A stretch of DNA of 64,000 nucleotides from CANJXF01 sp043775015 (GTDB lineage: Bacteria > Verrucomicrobiota > Verrucomicrobiia > Limisphaerales > CANJXF01), in assembly GCA_043775015.1 (NCBI GenBank), contig JAYVSV010000094.1, forward strand, positions 1-64,000, written 5' to 3'. Shown piece by piece: positions 26,270 to 33,259 of this stretch. The stretch's first letter is position 1, and the number at the start of each line of letters is the position of its first letter. A program made the translations under genes and the position numbers. The notes beneath the pieces were generated by a model. The model saw nothing but the letters and a program-made list of their open reading frames with translations. It was not told the DNA's origin and did no database searches.

Positions 26270-27577
26270 TTAGCGCGGACGCCAATTGCCTCCGCTGCTG
26301 CTGCGAGAACTTTGTCCGCCTCTGCCACCTTGATTGCCTCCAGCGCGATTTCCAGAGGGTGACGAGTGACCGCGATTCTGGCGGGGTGCTCCTTGTGGAC
26401 GGCGTTCCCGGTCGCCAGATGTGTCGAAGGCGGGCACAGCCACATTGTAATTAAAACCTTCCGCCCGTTTACGAATGATGCCGCGACCGATAAACCGCTC
26501 GAGCGAGCGAAGTGTTCCATGATCTTCCGGCGTGACAAAACTGATGGCGTCACCGACCGCTTGCGCGCGACCGGTTCGGCCAATGCGATGAACGTAATCT
26601 TCTGCGTGCATCGGAAAATCGTAATTGACCACGTGAGAAATGCCGTCCACGTCGATCCCGCGCGCCGCGATGTCTGTGGCGACCAGCACCCGCACCGCGC
26701 CGGATTTGAAATCTTTCAACGCGCGCAGCCGCTGATTTTGCGAACGGTTGGAATGCAGCGTCGCGGTTTTGATGCCACTGTTTTCCAAGCTGCGTGCGAT
26801 CCGATCCGCACTGTGTTTCATGCGTGAGAAAACCAGGACCATATTCATCTTCGGCTCCTTCAAAAGATGAATGATCAGCGCCGGTTTCAGGTGCTTGGGA
26901 ACTTCGTAAATAAGCTGCGTGACGGTCTCGGCCGGATTGGCGCGCCGTCCGATCTGGACGGTTTTGGGCGTGCGTTGAAATTCGTGCGTCAGTGATTCGA
27001 TTTCTTTGGAGAGCGTCGCCGAAAACAAAAGCGTTTGGCGTTTCTGTGGAAGCGCTTTTACAATTTGCCGGATGGAAGGCAGGAAGCCCATGTCGAGCAT
27101 GCGATCCGCTTCGTCGAGAACGAGGAACGAAAGATTGGAAAAATCGCATTGCCGCTGCTGCATCAGATCGAGCAAACGTCCCGGTGTGGCGACCACAATA
27201 TCCACCCCATTGCGCAGCGCCTGAATTTGCGGGCGTTCACTCACGCCGCCATAAACGGTCGCCATGCGCAACGGAAGATGTTTGGAGTAGGCGCGAACAT
27301 TTTCTTCGATCTGCACGACGAGTTCACGCGTGGGCGCAAGGACGAGGCAACGAATATTATGGCGGCTGTTGGGATTAATCGTTCCAGAGAGTTTCGCCAG
27401 AATAGGCAACACAAACGCGGCCGTTTTGCCCGTGCCGGTTTGGGCAATGCCGATCAAATCGTGACCCAGTAAAATCTGAGGAATGGCCGCTGCCTGAATG
27501 GGAGTTGGCTCAGTGTAACCGGCTTCCTGGACGGCTTTGAGAATGTTGGCTTCGAGGCCAAGGGCGCGAAATGACAT
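26270..27577 (-). CDS. rhlE: DEAD-box ATP-dependent RNA helicase, RhlE-like
   Basis: 435 residues. The motifs appear in order: Q motif (EPTPIQAAAIPQ), AQTGTGKTAAF, APTRELVVQI, ATPGRLLDL, LDEADRMLDMGF, SAT, then helicase C with RGIDVDGISHVVNYDFP and HRIGRTGRA. The C-terminal 60 residues are rich in Gly, Arg, Ser and Asn (QGGRGGQSSRSS), a low-complexity RNA-binding tail typical of RhlE and cold-shock helicases. Roles in ribosome assembly and RNA decay at low temperature are family knowledge. Single transcription unit here. Confidence 0.9.
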   Translation of the reverse strand: MSFRALGLEANILKAVQEAGYTEPTPIQAAAIPQILLGHDLIGIAQTGTGKTAAFVLPILAKLSGTINPNSRHNIRCLVLAPTRELVVQIEENVRAYSKHLPLRMATVYGGVSERPQIQALRNGVDIVVATPGRLLDLMQQRQCDFSNLSFLVLDEADRMLDMGFLPSIRQIVKALPQKRQTLLFSATLSKEIESLTHEFQRTPKTVQIGRRANPAETVTQLIYEVPKHLKPALIIHLLKEPKMNMVLVFSRMKHSADRIARSLENSGIKTATLHSNRSQNQRLRALKDFKSGAVRVLVATDIAARGIDVDGISHVVNYDFPMHAEDYVHRIGRTGRAQAVGDAISFVTPEDHGTLRSLERFIGRGIIRKRAEGFNYNVAVPAFDTSGDRERRPQGAPRQNRGHSSPSGNRAGGNQGGRGGQSSRSSSGGNWRPR

Positions 27578-27716
27578 AAATAGATAAACGGTAAAACGAA
27601 TCTGAACTCCACGAGGTCAGGCAGCGCATCATGCGTGATCGCGGGCGTGGATACCACTTTTAAATATTGAGTAGTTGATGCGAACACGAAGCGCAACTCC
27701 GTGAGACAACAGCGAG

Positions 27717-27873
27717 TTAAAAGTTAATCGAAAAGGCAATATCCAATTCAATATCCAATTGTTTGCGTGAGGAATCCGTTTTCAGCCCGCCTGCATCGAT
27801 TAAATCATTTCCGACGGAATATAAGGCTAAATCCATCGTCGCGCCAAAAGATCCTGGCGTGGGTTTTCCTCCC
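27717..27873 (-). pseudogene. Possible C-terminal remnant of an outer-membrane beta-barrel protein
   Basis: The minus-strand frame just after the altronate dehydratase stop reads GSFGATMDLALYSVGNDLID and ends KQLDIELDIAFSINF followed by a stop. Alternating residues and a final Phe are the usual end of an outer-membrane strand. No start or upstream part exists, since the frame runs into the dehydratase gene in another phase. It may equally be chance. Confidence 0.3.
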
Positions 27874-29427
27874 TCAAAATACCGGACCCAAATGCCAGGG
27901 CGCGAACTCCTCATCGCCGATACCCGCCAGTTCACTCTTGGTTTTCTCGCCGTTCGCCACGGCGATGATCTTCTCAAAGATTCTTCGCCCGACCTGCGCG
28001 ACGGTTTCCGTCCCATCCAGGATCGTGCCAGCGTTGAGATCCATGTCCTCGGCCATCCAGTTGTAGAGCGCTGTGTTCGTGGCAACTTTGATGCACGGTG
28101 CGGGTTTGCAGCCATAGACGCTGCCGCGTCCCGTGGTGAATACACCTATGTTACAACCGCCAGCGACCAACCCCGTCATGCTCACCGGATCGTATCCGGG
28201 CGTGTCCATGAAGCAAAATCCCGGCGTGGTGATCGCCTCGGCATATTGATACACCGCCGCCAGTGGCGACTGCCCGCCCTTGGCCACGGCACCGAGGCTC
28301 TTCTCGATGATGTTGGTCAATCCGCCTTCCTTGTTGCCGTGGCTGGGGTTGTTGTTGATCGAAGAGTTGTGCTGGCGCGCGTGATTTTCCCACCAACGAA
28401 TCCGGTCCAAAAGTTTCACCGCCACTTCGCGTGTCACCGCGCGCCGCGTGAGCAAATGCTCCGCGCCGTAAATCTCCGGCGTTTCCGCCAGGACCGAGGT
28501 GCCGCCGTGCCGGATCAATTCATCGGAAGCCACGCCCAAAGCTGGATTCGCCGTGATACCACTGTTGCCGTCCGAGCCGCCGCAATTCTCGGCCAGGATC
28601 AGCTTGCTGACCGGTTGCAACGTGCGCCGCAGCGCGTTGGCCGCCGGCAGCAACCCGGTCACCGCCGCCACTCCCGCCTCGACCGTCTTGCGCACGCCGC
28701 CCGAGGTTTGAATGTTCATGAAGATTGGCGCGCTTTCGCCCGGCTGCGTCTGATCCAGTGAGTGCGCCTTTCGAATCGCCGCCACCTGATTCACCTCGCA
28801 CCCCAGGCCGATCATCACGTAGCCGGAGATGTTCGGATGCCGGGCGATGCCGGCGAGCACGCGCTGCAAGACCTGCTGGGGTTCGCCCGTGTCCATCGCG
28901 CAACCGCCCTTGTGCGTGAAAGCCACCACCCCATCCACGTTGGGAAAATCTCGCTCGAACTCCGGGGTGCGAAACCGGTCGCGCACGTAATGCGCCACCG
29001 AGGCGGAGCAGTTCACGCTGGAAATCACGGCGACGTAATTGCGCGTCCCGACTCTTCCGCCCGGACGGGCGTAGCCATGGAACGTCCGAATCTGCTCCAT
29101 CGGAAAATAGTCAACCGGCCTGACTTCCGTGCAGAACTCATGATCGCGCTTGAAGGATCGCAATCCCAGATTGTGGGTGTGGACATGCTCGCCTGCGGCG
29201 ATGCGGCCCTGGGCAAAGCCGATGATCTGACCGTATTTCCTCACTGGAGCGCCATCCGCAATCTTGTGCAGCGCGAGCTTGTGTCCCGGCCCGATTTTTT
29301 GAGCGATGTGGATTTCGAGTGCGCCATTGGAAATCGTGTCGCCGGGCTGCACGGGCTGTTTCAGCACCGCCACGTCATCGGATTCATGGAGCCGGATCGC
29401 CGTTGCCTCGAAATTTTTGTGAGCCAT
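27874..29427 (-). CDS. uxaA: Altronate dehydratase family protein (UxaA type, single chain)
   Basis: 517 residues. The N-terminal SAF domain (to about residue 95, with THNLGL at its end) is followed by the catalytic domain with GCEVNQVAAIRKAH, MNIQTSGGVRKTVEAG and the Fe/Mn site region ENCGGSDGNSGITANPALG. Full-length two-domain UxaA or galactarate dehydratase-like enzymes remove water from altronate or related sugar acids; the exact substrate cannot be fixed. No uronate isomerase, reductase or transporter gene is adjacent, so it is a solitary sugar-acid gene. Confidence 0.88.
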   Translation of the reverse strand: MAHKNFEATAIRLHESDDVAVLKQPVQPGDTISNGALEIHIAQKIGPGHKLALHKIADGAPVRKYGQIIGFAQGRIAAGEHVHTHNLGLRSFKRDHEFCTEVRPVDYFPMEQIRTFHGYARPGGRVGTRNYVAVISSVNCSASVAHYVRDRFRTPEFERDFPNVDGVVAFTHKGGCAMDTGEPQQVLQRVLAGIARHPNISGYVMIGLGCEVNQVAAIRKAHSLDQTQPGESAPIFMNIQTSGGVRKTVEAGVAAVTGLLPAANALRRTLQPVSKLILAENCGGSDGNSGITANPALGVASDELIRHGGTSVLAETPEIYGAEHLLTRRAVTREVAVKLLDRIRWWENHARQHNSSINNNPSHGNKEGGLTNIIEKSLGAVAKGGQSPLAAVYQYAEAITTPGFCFMDTPGYDPVSMTGLVAGGCNIGVFTTGRGSVYGCKPAPCIKVATNTALYNWMAEDMDLNAGTILDGTETVAQVGRRIFEKIIAVANGEKTKSELAGIGDEEFAPWHLGPVF

Positions 29428-29477
29428 TGCCGCGAGGATAGTGCCAATACGAATTCAAGGTCAAACCGCCGTGCTGC

Positions 29478-29722
29478 TTGTCAAACCAGCCCCGCTGCCT
29501 CTACTGCGACGGCGAATATCGCGAGGACGACAAGGGCTTCGAGCCGTGCTTTCTTTTCCGCCGGGAAGTTGCCGTGGACGGCGTCAGCGTGCGCATCTTG
29601 CCGGGGGGGGCGCGGCCTCACGCTCCCCTCTCGACGCGCGAAGTTTACGTCAAAGGCCCGGGCCTCTGATCTTCAAGTGCAACCCAAAGAATTATCTGAC
29701 GGAGATTCAACTGCCGCTGTGA
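29478..29722 (+). pseudogene. Degraded small zinc-ribbon-like coding fragment
   Basis: A short frame encodes CLYCDGEYREDDKGFEPC, two Cys groups that resemble a zinc ribbon, and stops after REVYVKGPGL. The next phase continues as LIFKCNPKNYLTEIQLPL. A run of eight G near 29600 and this phase change suggest a frameshifted relic. No family recognised. Part of the fragment-rich stretch before the methyltransferase cassette. Confidence 0.25.
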
Positions 29723-29778
29723 CCAAAGTTACTTGCGTCGGTATTGACCGGTCACGCTTCGGACGGTAAGTTCTGCCC

Positions 29779-29967
29779 ATGGCAACGGCCACCCAAGTGC
29801 AGAAAAATCTTCAGATGGCGATGCGCGAAGCTCTCCGCATTCAGGATCGTTTTGTAGCCGAGCCGCTGTTTGCCAAGACCGGACGCGGCTATCTGAAAAG
29901 CGAAGGCGTCTCCACCATCTCCAAGATCAAGGCTAACCTTCGCCGCAAATCCGCGCGGGCAAAATGA
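29779..29967 (+). CDS. Small hypothetical protein, translationally coupled to the next gene
   Basis: 62 residues, basic and largely helical (QVQKNLQMAMREALRIQDR), ending RRKSARAK. No family recognised. Its TGA overlaps the ATG of the 29964 gene (ATGA), the usual sign of translational coupling. The size, charge and coupling would fit an antitoxin or an accessory RNA/DNA-binding protein, but there is no motif to support either. Confidence 0.55.
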   Translation: MATATQVQKNLQMAMREALRIQDRFVAEPLFAKTGRGYLKSEGVSTISKIKANLRRKSARAK

Positions 29968-30341
29968 AGCGGCGCTGGCTGCAAGACTGGCCGTGGGAAA
30001 CCGTGGTGGCCATCAACGCCGGCTTGTGCAAAGAGAAGAACGCGCTTCATAAACCCACCTCCGACGGTTACGCGGCGACGCAAAAACTTTGGGAAACCTC
30101 CCGCGCCCGCGAACTCACCTTGCGCGAGACTTTGGACATCTGCCGCCAGTGCCACAAACTCGCTCCGTTCTGCTTCTACAACGGCAACACCTTCGTCGCG
30201 ATTGGCCGGACGATGATTCAGGATGTGCTGAAAAAAATGTCGCCGGTGAAAGCGCACGGATTTCGCAGCGTCGTCGGCCATTACATCGCGGGCACGGCTG
30301 GCGCGACTGAACTGGCCAAGGCGCTCGACGAGCTTGATTGA
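29964..30341 (+). CDS. Hypothetical protein with CxxC motif, second gene of a coupled pair
   Basis: 125 residues starting KRRWLQDWPWETVVAINAGL. A central segment LDICRQCHKLAPFCFYNGNTF has a CxxC plus a third Cys and could bind a metal or form a disulfide. The C-terminal half is helical (TMIQDVLKKMSP, SVVGHYIAGTAGA). No known domain is recognised. The start overlaps the stop of the 62-residue gene. It sits in the accessory stretch between altronate dehydratase and the methyltransferase cassette. Confidence 0.55.
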   Translation: MKRRWLQDWPWETVVAINAGLCKEKNALHKPTSDGYAATQKLWETSRARELTLRETLDICRQCHKLAPFCFYNGNTFVAIGRTMIQDVLKKMSPVKAHGFRSVVGHYIAGTAGATELAKALDELD

Positions 30342-30364
30342 ATTCAACGGTTCGTCCGGCAAAG

Positions 30365-30389
30365 GCAACCCGAAGAATTACCTGACAGA
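30365..30389. repeat. 25-bp direct repeat shared with 29679-29703
   Basis: GCAACCCRAAGAATTAYCTGAC followed by RGA occurs at 29679-29703 and again here, 22 of 25 positions identical. Both copies could encode NPKNYLTE and both lie at the end of a degraded or small gene. In this copy the dinD relic begins immediately after it. Confidence 0.5.
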
Positions 30390-30484
30390 AAGTCCGCCGC
30401 ACGATTCACGAACTTGGCGGCACGATGCCGGAAAACCTGCCCATCGCCGAGAGCCGGGAGAAGAAGCAGTTGAAGGCCGGATAA
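30389..30484 (+). pseudogene. C-terminal remnant of dinD (damage-inducible protein D)
   Basis: The frame KVRRTIHELGGTMPENLPIA then ESREKKQLKAG and a TAA matches the end of DinD proteins, whose last conserved block is VR..I.ELGGTMPE.LP. An in-frame stop lies just upstream at 30383, and there is no N-terminal Bro-N/DinD body. It is a truncated leftover joined to the 25-bp repeat. Assigned by pattern memory. Confidence 0.55.
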
Positions 30485-30500
30485 GCAGACGGGAGAAATC

Positions 30501-30530
30501 AACCCAGATGGACACTGATGGACACGGATT
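30501..30530 (-). repeat. Interspersed 30-bp repeat, left copy (inverted)
   Basis: On the minus strand this reads AATCCGTGTCCATCAGTGTC and continues CATCTGGGTT. It matches about 25 positions of the 31-bp sequence at 33229-33259 on the plus strand. The two inverted copies enclose the methyltransferase/DUF262-HNH cassette. Confidence 0.6.
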
Positions 30531-30561
30531 CAAATCAAATGCGCTGAAGGCGCTACGGAAA

Positions 30562-30606
30562 TTAGCCCAGGGTTGCTCGCACAACGTAAGAGCTACCCTG
30601 GGTGAA
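30562..30606. repeat. Palindromic repeat element (CCCAGGGT type)
   Basis: CCCAGGGT at 30566-30573 pairs with ACCCTGGG at 30595-30602, and the inner GCTC/GAGC can also pair. The flanking text (CGCTACGGAAATTAG before) gives it the look of a dispersed intergenic repeat of PVC genomes. There is no T tract, so a terminator role is unlikely. Confidence 0.5.
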
Positions 30607-30625
30607 CATCCCACAAAATAATTCT

Positions 30626-30652
30626 CCCTCTCCTCGTCGGACGAGGAGAGGG
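30626..30652. repeat. Perfect 13-bp palindrome (CTCTCCTCG type repeat)
   Basis: CCCTCTCCTCGTC (30626-30638) is perfectly complementary to 30640-30652 with a single-base loop. It is followed by GGCCGGGGTGAGGAG. Elements with this core are commonly scattered between genes in many bacteria; here it marks the accessory stretch. Confidence 0.6.
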
Positions 30653-30793
30653 CCGGGGTGAGGAGACGAGACGAATGTGCAACTCATCGCTTTGCATTCG
30701 CCGCTCGCTTCGTTACTCTCTCCCATGTCCGTGAAAAAAACACAATGACCAGATAATATAACCTACAACTTTGCGTAGCTACGGCTACGGGCT

Positions 30794-30904
30794 GGTCCGA
30801 AAACCGCGAATTTTCCAAGCCCATTACACGATCCGACCGAGCGCGCCCAAATGGGCGCGGCTTGGCGCGCTTCGTGTAATAGGCGCTTCGCGGTGCCTCG
30901 GACC
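30794..30904. other. 111-nt nested inverted repeat, candidate structured RNA or mobile palindrome
   Basis: Three concentric paired segments are visible. The outer stem is 30794-30800 with 30898-30904 and 30803-30810 with 30887-30894. The middle stem is 30823-30831 with 30872-30880. The inner hairpin is 30842-30849 with 30852-30859, with an AA loop. All pairs are perfect within each segment. No coding frame is apparent. The element ends 66 bp before the methyltransferase start. It could be a cruciform-forming repeat, a regulatory RNA or an attenuator for the cassette. Confidence 0.5.
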
Positions 30905-30945
30905 AAGGCGTGTTAAGTCCGCGCCTCTTCTTTTTTAGATTTCCC

Positions 30946-30970
30946 GTTTCCGCCCGCTCGCAGCGGAAAC
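30946..30970 (+). promoter_or_regulatory. Hairpin abutting the methyltransferase start codon
   Basis: GTTTCCGC (30946-30953) pairs perfectly with GCGGAAAC (30963-30970), and the ATG starts at 30971. No Shine-Dalgarno sequence is visible beyond the GGAAAC within the stem. Folding would hide the initiation region, so translational control or processing is possible. Confidence 0.45.
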
Positions 30971-31957
30971 ATGACAAACAAAAGTTCAAATTCATTTTTA
31001 CAAAAGGCAAAGTCTGCAAAAAAGGATGAGTTTTACACGCAGCTCCCCGACATCGAAAAGGAACTCAAAAATTACAAATTGCATTTGAAAGGCAAAGTCG
31101 TTCTCTGCAACTGCGACGATCCGTGCGTCAGTAATTTTTTCCACTTCTTTTCTTACAATTTTGAGCAGTTGCGGCTTAAAAAACTGATCGCCACCTGCTA
31201 CAAAAATCAAAACGCCGATTTCTTCAGCCAAAACGATTCAGAAAAAGCGGTCTATTTGGAATATGACGGCGACAAAAACGGGAACAATATTCCCGACCTC
31301 GAAGAAATCGGCATTAAGCACTTTAAGGGCAATGGAGATTTCCGCAGCGCGGAATGTGTCGAGCTGTTGAAGAAGTCAGACATCGTGGTGACTAATCCGC
31401 CGTTCTCCTTGTTTCGGGAGTATGTCGCCCACCTCGTTGAATACGGTAAAAAATTCATCATCATCGGCCATCAGAACGCGGTAACCTACAAGGAAATCTT
31501 CAAGCTGATTAAGGAAAACAAACTGTGGCTGGGATATGGCTTTAACCGCAACTGCGCGCACTTCATAAATCGCCACTACGTTGATTATGCCTCTGACGCC
31601 GACCACAGGGAGGGGATGATACGCGTTTCGGGCGTGCAATGGTTCACCAACCTGGACATTCGAAAACGCCATGAAGAGTTAATTTTATTCAAGAAATACA
31701 ACCCCAAAGAATATCCCAAATACGATAACTACGATGCAATTGAAGTGAGTCAGACGGCTGAGATTCCAATGGATTATGCTGGCCCCATGGGTGTTCCTAT
31801 TACGTTCCTAAACAAATATAATCCTGATCAATTTGAGATTTTGGGAAACCTTGGTTCCTATGCACCTGACGGCTATTCCTTGATTGGGGCGATTTTCATC
31901 AACAGAAAGAAAATTTATAAACGCATTCTCATCAGAAACAAAAGACCATTGGCATGA
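30971..31957 (+). CDS. EcoRI-type adenine-specific DNA methyltransferase
   Basis: 328 residues. The N-terminus KAKSAKKDEFYTQLPDIEKEL, the SAM-pocket segment VVLCNCDDPCVSNFF (46-56) and the catalytic motif TNPPF (NPPF at 142-145) define the EcoRI methylase family (EcoRI_methylase). Members modify adenine-N6 in double-stranded DNA, either as restriction partners or as solitary enzymes. The C-terminal region (ITFLNKYNPDQFEILG) is the family's usual end. Its stop overlaps the next gene's start (ATGA). Codon use is visibly more AT-rich than in the surrounding housekeeping genes, suggesting transfer. Confidence 0.88.
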   Translation: MTNKSSNSFLQKAKSAKKDEFYTQLPDIEKELKNYKLHLKGKVVLCNCDDPCVSNFFHFFSYNFEQLRLKKLIATCYKNQNADFFSQNDSEKAVYLEYDGDKNGNNIPDLEEIGIKHFKGNGDFRSAECVELLKKSDIVVTNPPFSLFREYVAHLVEYGKKFIIIGHQNAVTYKEIFKLIKENKLWLGYGFNRNCAHFINRHYVDYASDADHREGMIRVSGVQWFTNLDIRKRHEELILFKKYNPKEYPKYDNYDAIEVSQTAEIPMDYAGPMGVPITFLNKYNPDQFEILGNLGSYAPDGYSLIGAIFINRKKIYKRILIRNKRPLA

Positions 31958-33060
31958 AGATTGAACTCAAAGAAATAACTGTTCGTGAATTGGCTGACGG
32001 CTACGAAGACAACGCGGAAGGTGGCGTTGTCGCATTCGGCGGCAAGCTGGATGTGCGTCCGCCGTATCAGCGGGAATTCATCTACAAAGACAAGCAACGC
32101 GACGCTGTCATCAACACTGTCACCAAAAACTTTCCGCTGAACGTGATGTATTGGGCGGTGCGGCCGACCGGCGGTTTTGAGGTGATTGACGGACAGCAGC
32201 GGACGATTTCAATTTGCCAGTATGTGACAGGCGTTTTTTCGTATCAAAATTTGTATGTCCACAATCTGCCAGACGACGTGCGGGAAAAAATCCTTGGCTA
32301 CAAGCTCATGATTTATCAATGCACCGGCACGGACAGCGAGCGGTTGGATTGGTTCAGGACGATCAATATCGCGGGCGAAAAACTGACGGAGCAGGAATTG
32401 CGGAACGCCGTCTATGCCGGCTCATGGGTTTCCGACGCGAAACGGTTTTTTAGCAAGACGGGCTGCGCTGCGTTTCAAATCGGGCAAGACTATCTAGATG
32501 GCTCGCCGATTCGGCAGGATTACTTGGAGACAGTCATTGATTGGATTTCCAAAGCGAACGGGAACACGGACATCATTGAGAAATACATGGGCAAACATCA
32601 GGACGATAAAAGTGCCAAGGAGCTTTGGGAGTATTATCAAGCGGTGATTGATTGGGTGGCAGCAAAGTTCACGACAAAGCGTAAGAATATCATGCGGGGT
32701 GTTCCATGGGGTGTGCTCTACAATGAGTTTAAGGACAAAAAGTTTGACCCGAAGAAAATTGAGGCGGAGACGGTGAAGCTGATAGACGACGAGGAAGTGA
32801 CCAATCAAAAAGGGATTTATCGCTACATTATGACGCGCGACGAAAAATATCTCTCCCTCCGCACGTTCGCGCCAAAGGACAAGCAAAAGGCTTACGAAAA
32901 ACAAAATGGCATCTGCCCGAAATGCACAAAGAAAAAGCGTTGGGAACTTGGAGAAATGGAAGCCGACCACATTACGCCATGGCATAAGGGCGGGAAAACC
33001 CTGCTGGAAAATTGTCAGATGTTATGCGAAGACCACAATCGGAGAAAATCGGGAAAGTAA
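31954..33060 (+). CDS. DUF262 (GmrS/ParB-like) and HNH nuclease-domain protein, probable restriction partner
   Basis: 368 residues. The N-terminal DUF262 domain carries PPYQREFIYKDKQRDAVI and the nucleotide-binding/hydrolysis motif DGQQR (79-83). The C-terminus is an HNH nuclease with zinc ligands (CPKC at 321-324, C354, C358) and catalytic DH (338-339), N353 and H361. DUF262-HNH proteins include the GmrSD type IV restriction enzymes that cut modified DNA. Here the gene is translationally coupled to an adenine methyltransferase, so a modification-protected restriction pair is the simplest reading. Activity and specificity are inference. Confidence 0.82.
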   Translation: MKIELKEITVRELADGYEDNAEGGVVAFGGKLDVRPPYQREFIYKDKQRDAVINTVTKNFPLNVMYWAVRPTGGFEVIDGQQRTISICQYVTGVFSYQNLYVHNLPDDVREKILGYKLMIYQCTGTDSERLDWFRTINIAGEKLTEQELRNAVYAGSWVSDAKRFFSKTGCAAFQIGQDYLDGSPIRQDYLETVIDWISKANGNTDIIEKYMGKHQDDKSAKELWEYYQAVIDWVAAKFTTKRKNIMRGVPWGVLYNEFKDKKFDPKKIEAETVKLIDDEEVTNQKGIYRYIMTRDEKYLSLRTFAPKDKQKAYEKQNGICPKCTKKKRWELGEMEADHITPWHKGGKTLLENCQMLCEDHNRRKSGK

Positions 33061-33066
33061 TGCCTT

Positions 33067-33093
33067 CCACCCTTTCAGGGCGGAATTTTTTTT
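33067..33093 (+). terminator. Terminator-like hairpin after the DUF262-HNH gene
   Basis: CCACCCTTTCAGGGCGG (33067-33083) forms a seven-pair stem with one mismatch, followed by a run of eight T at 33086-33093. It begins 7 bp after the stop codon. Confidence 0.6.
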
Positions 33094-33148
33094 GGTGGAC
33101 GATTACTCAGTGTGGTCGCTGCGCTCCGTTGCTGGGCTAATTTCTGTA

Positions 33149-33161
33149 GCCCCGTTGGGGC
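33149..33161. repeat. Short GCCCCGTTGGGGC palindrome in a repeat-like spacer
   Basis: A 5-bp perfect stem with GTT loop lies in the spacer between the nuclease gene and gcvP. The spacer (33094-33228) has no coding frame and has the look of dispersed intergenic repeat material. Confidence 0.4.
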
Positions 33162-33228
33162 ATTTCAATTCGCGTGAATTCGTGGAATTCGCGTCAGAAA
33201 TTTGGGACTCGTTTAACTCGTCCCTCCG

Positions 33229-33259
33229 AATCTGTGTTTATCGGTGTCCATCCGTGGTT
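33229..33259 (+). repeat. Interspersed 31-bp repeat, right copy
   Basis: AATCTGTGTTTATCGGTGTC followed by CATCCGTGGTT is the inverted partner of 30501-30530. Its last two bases are part of the gcvP stop codon (33258-33260), so gcvP terminates inside a repeat. Confidence 0.6.

Noticed and set aside
30906..30932. AGGCG...CGCCT stem followed by a T-rich run as a terminator
   Set aside because: Stem of only five pairs with an 11-nt loop; too weak to call beside the much stronger nested repeat upstream.
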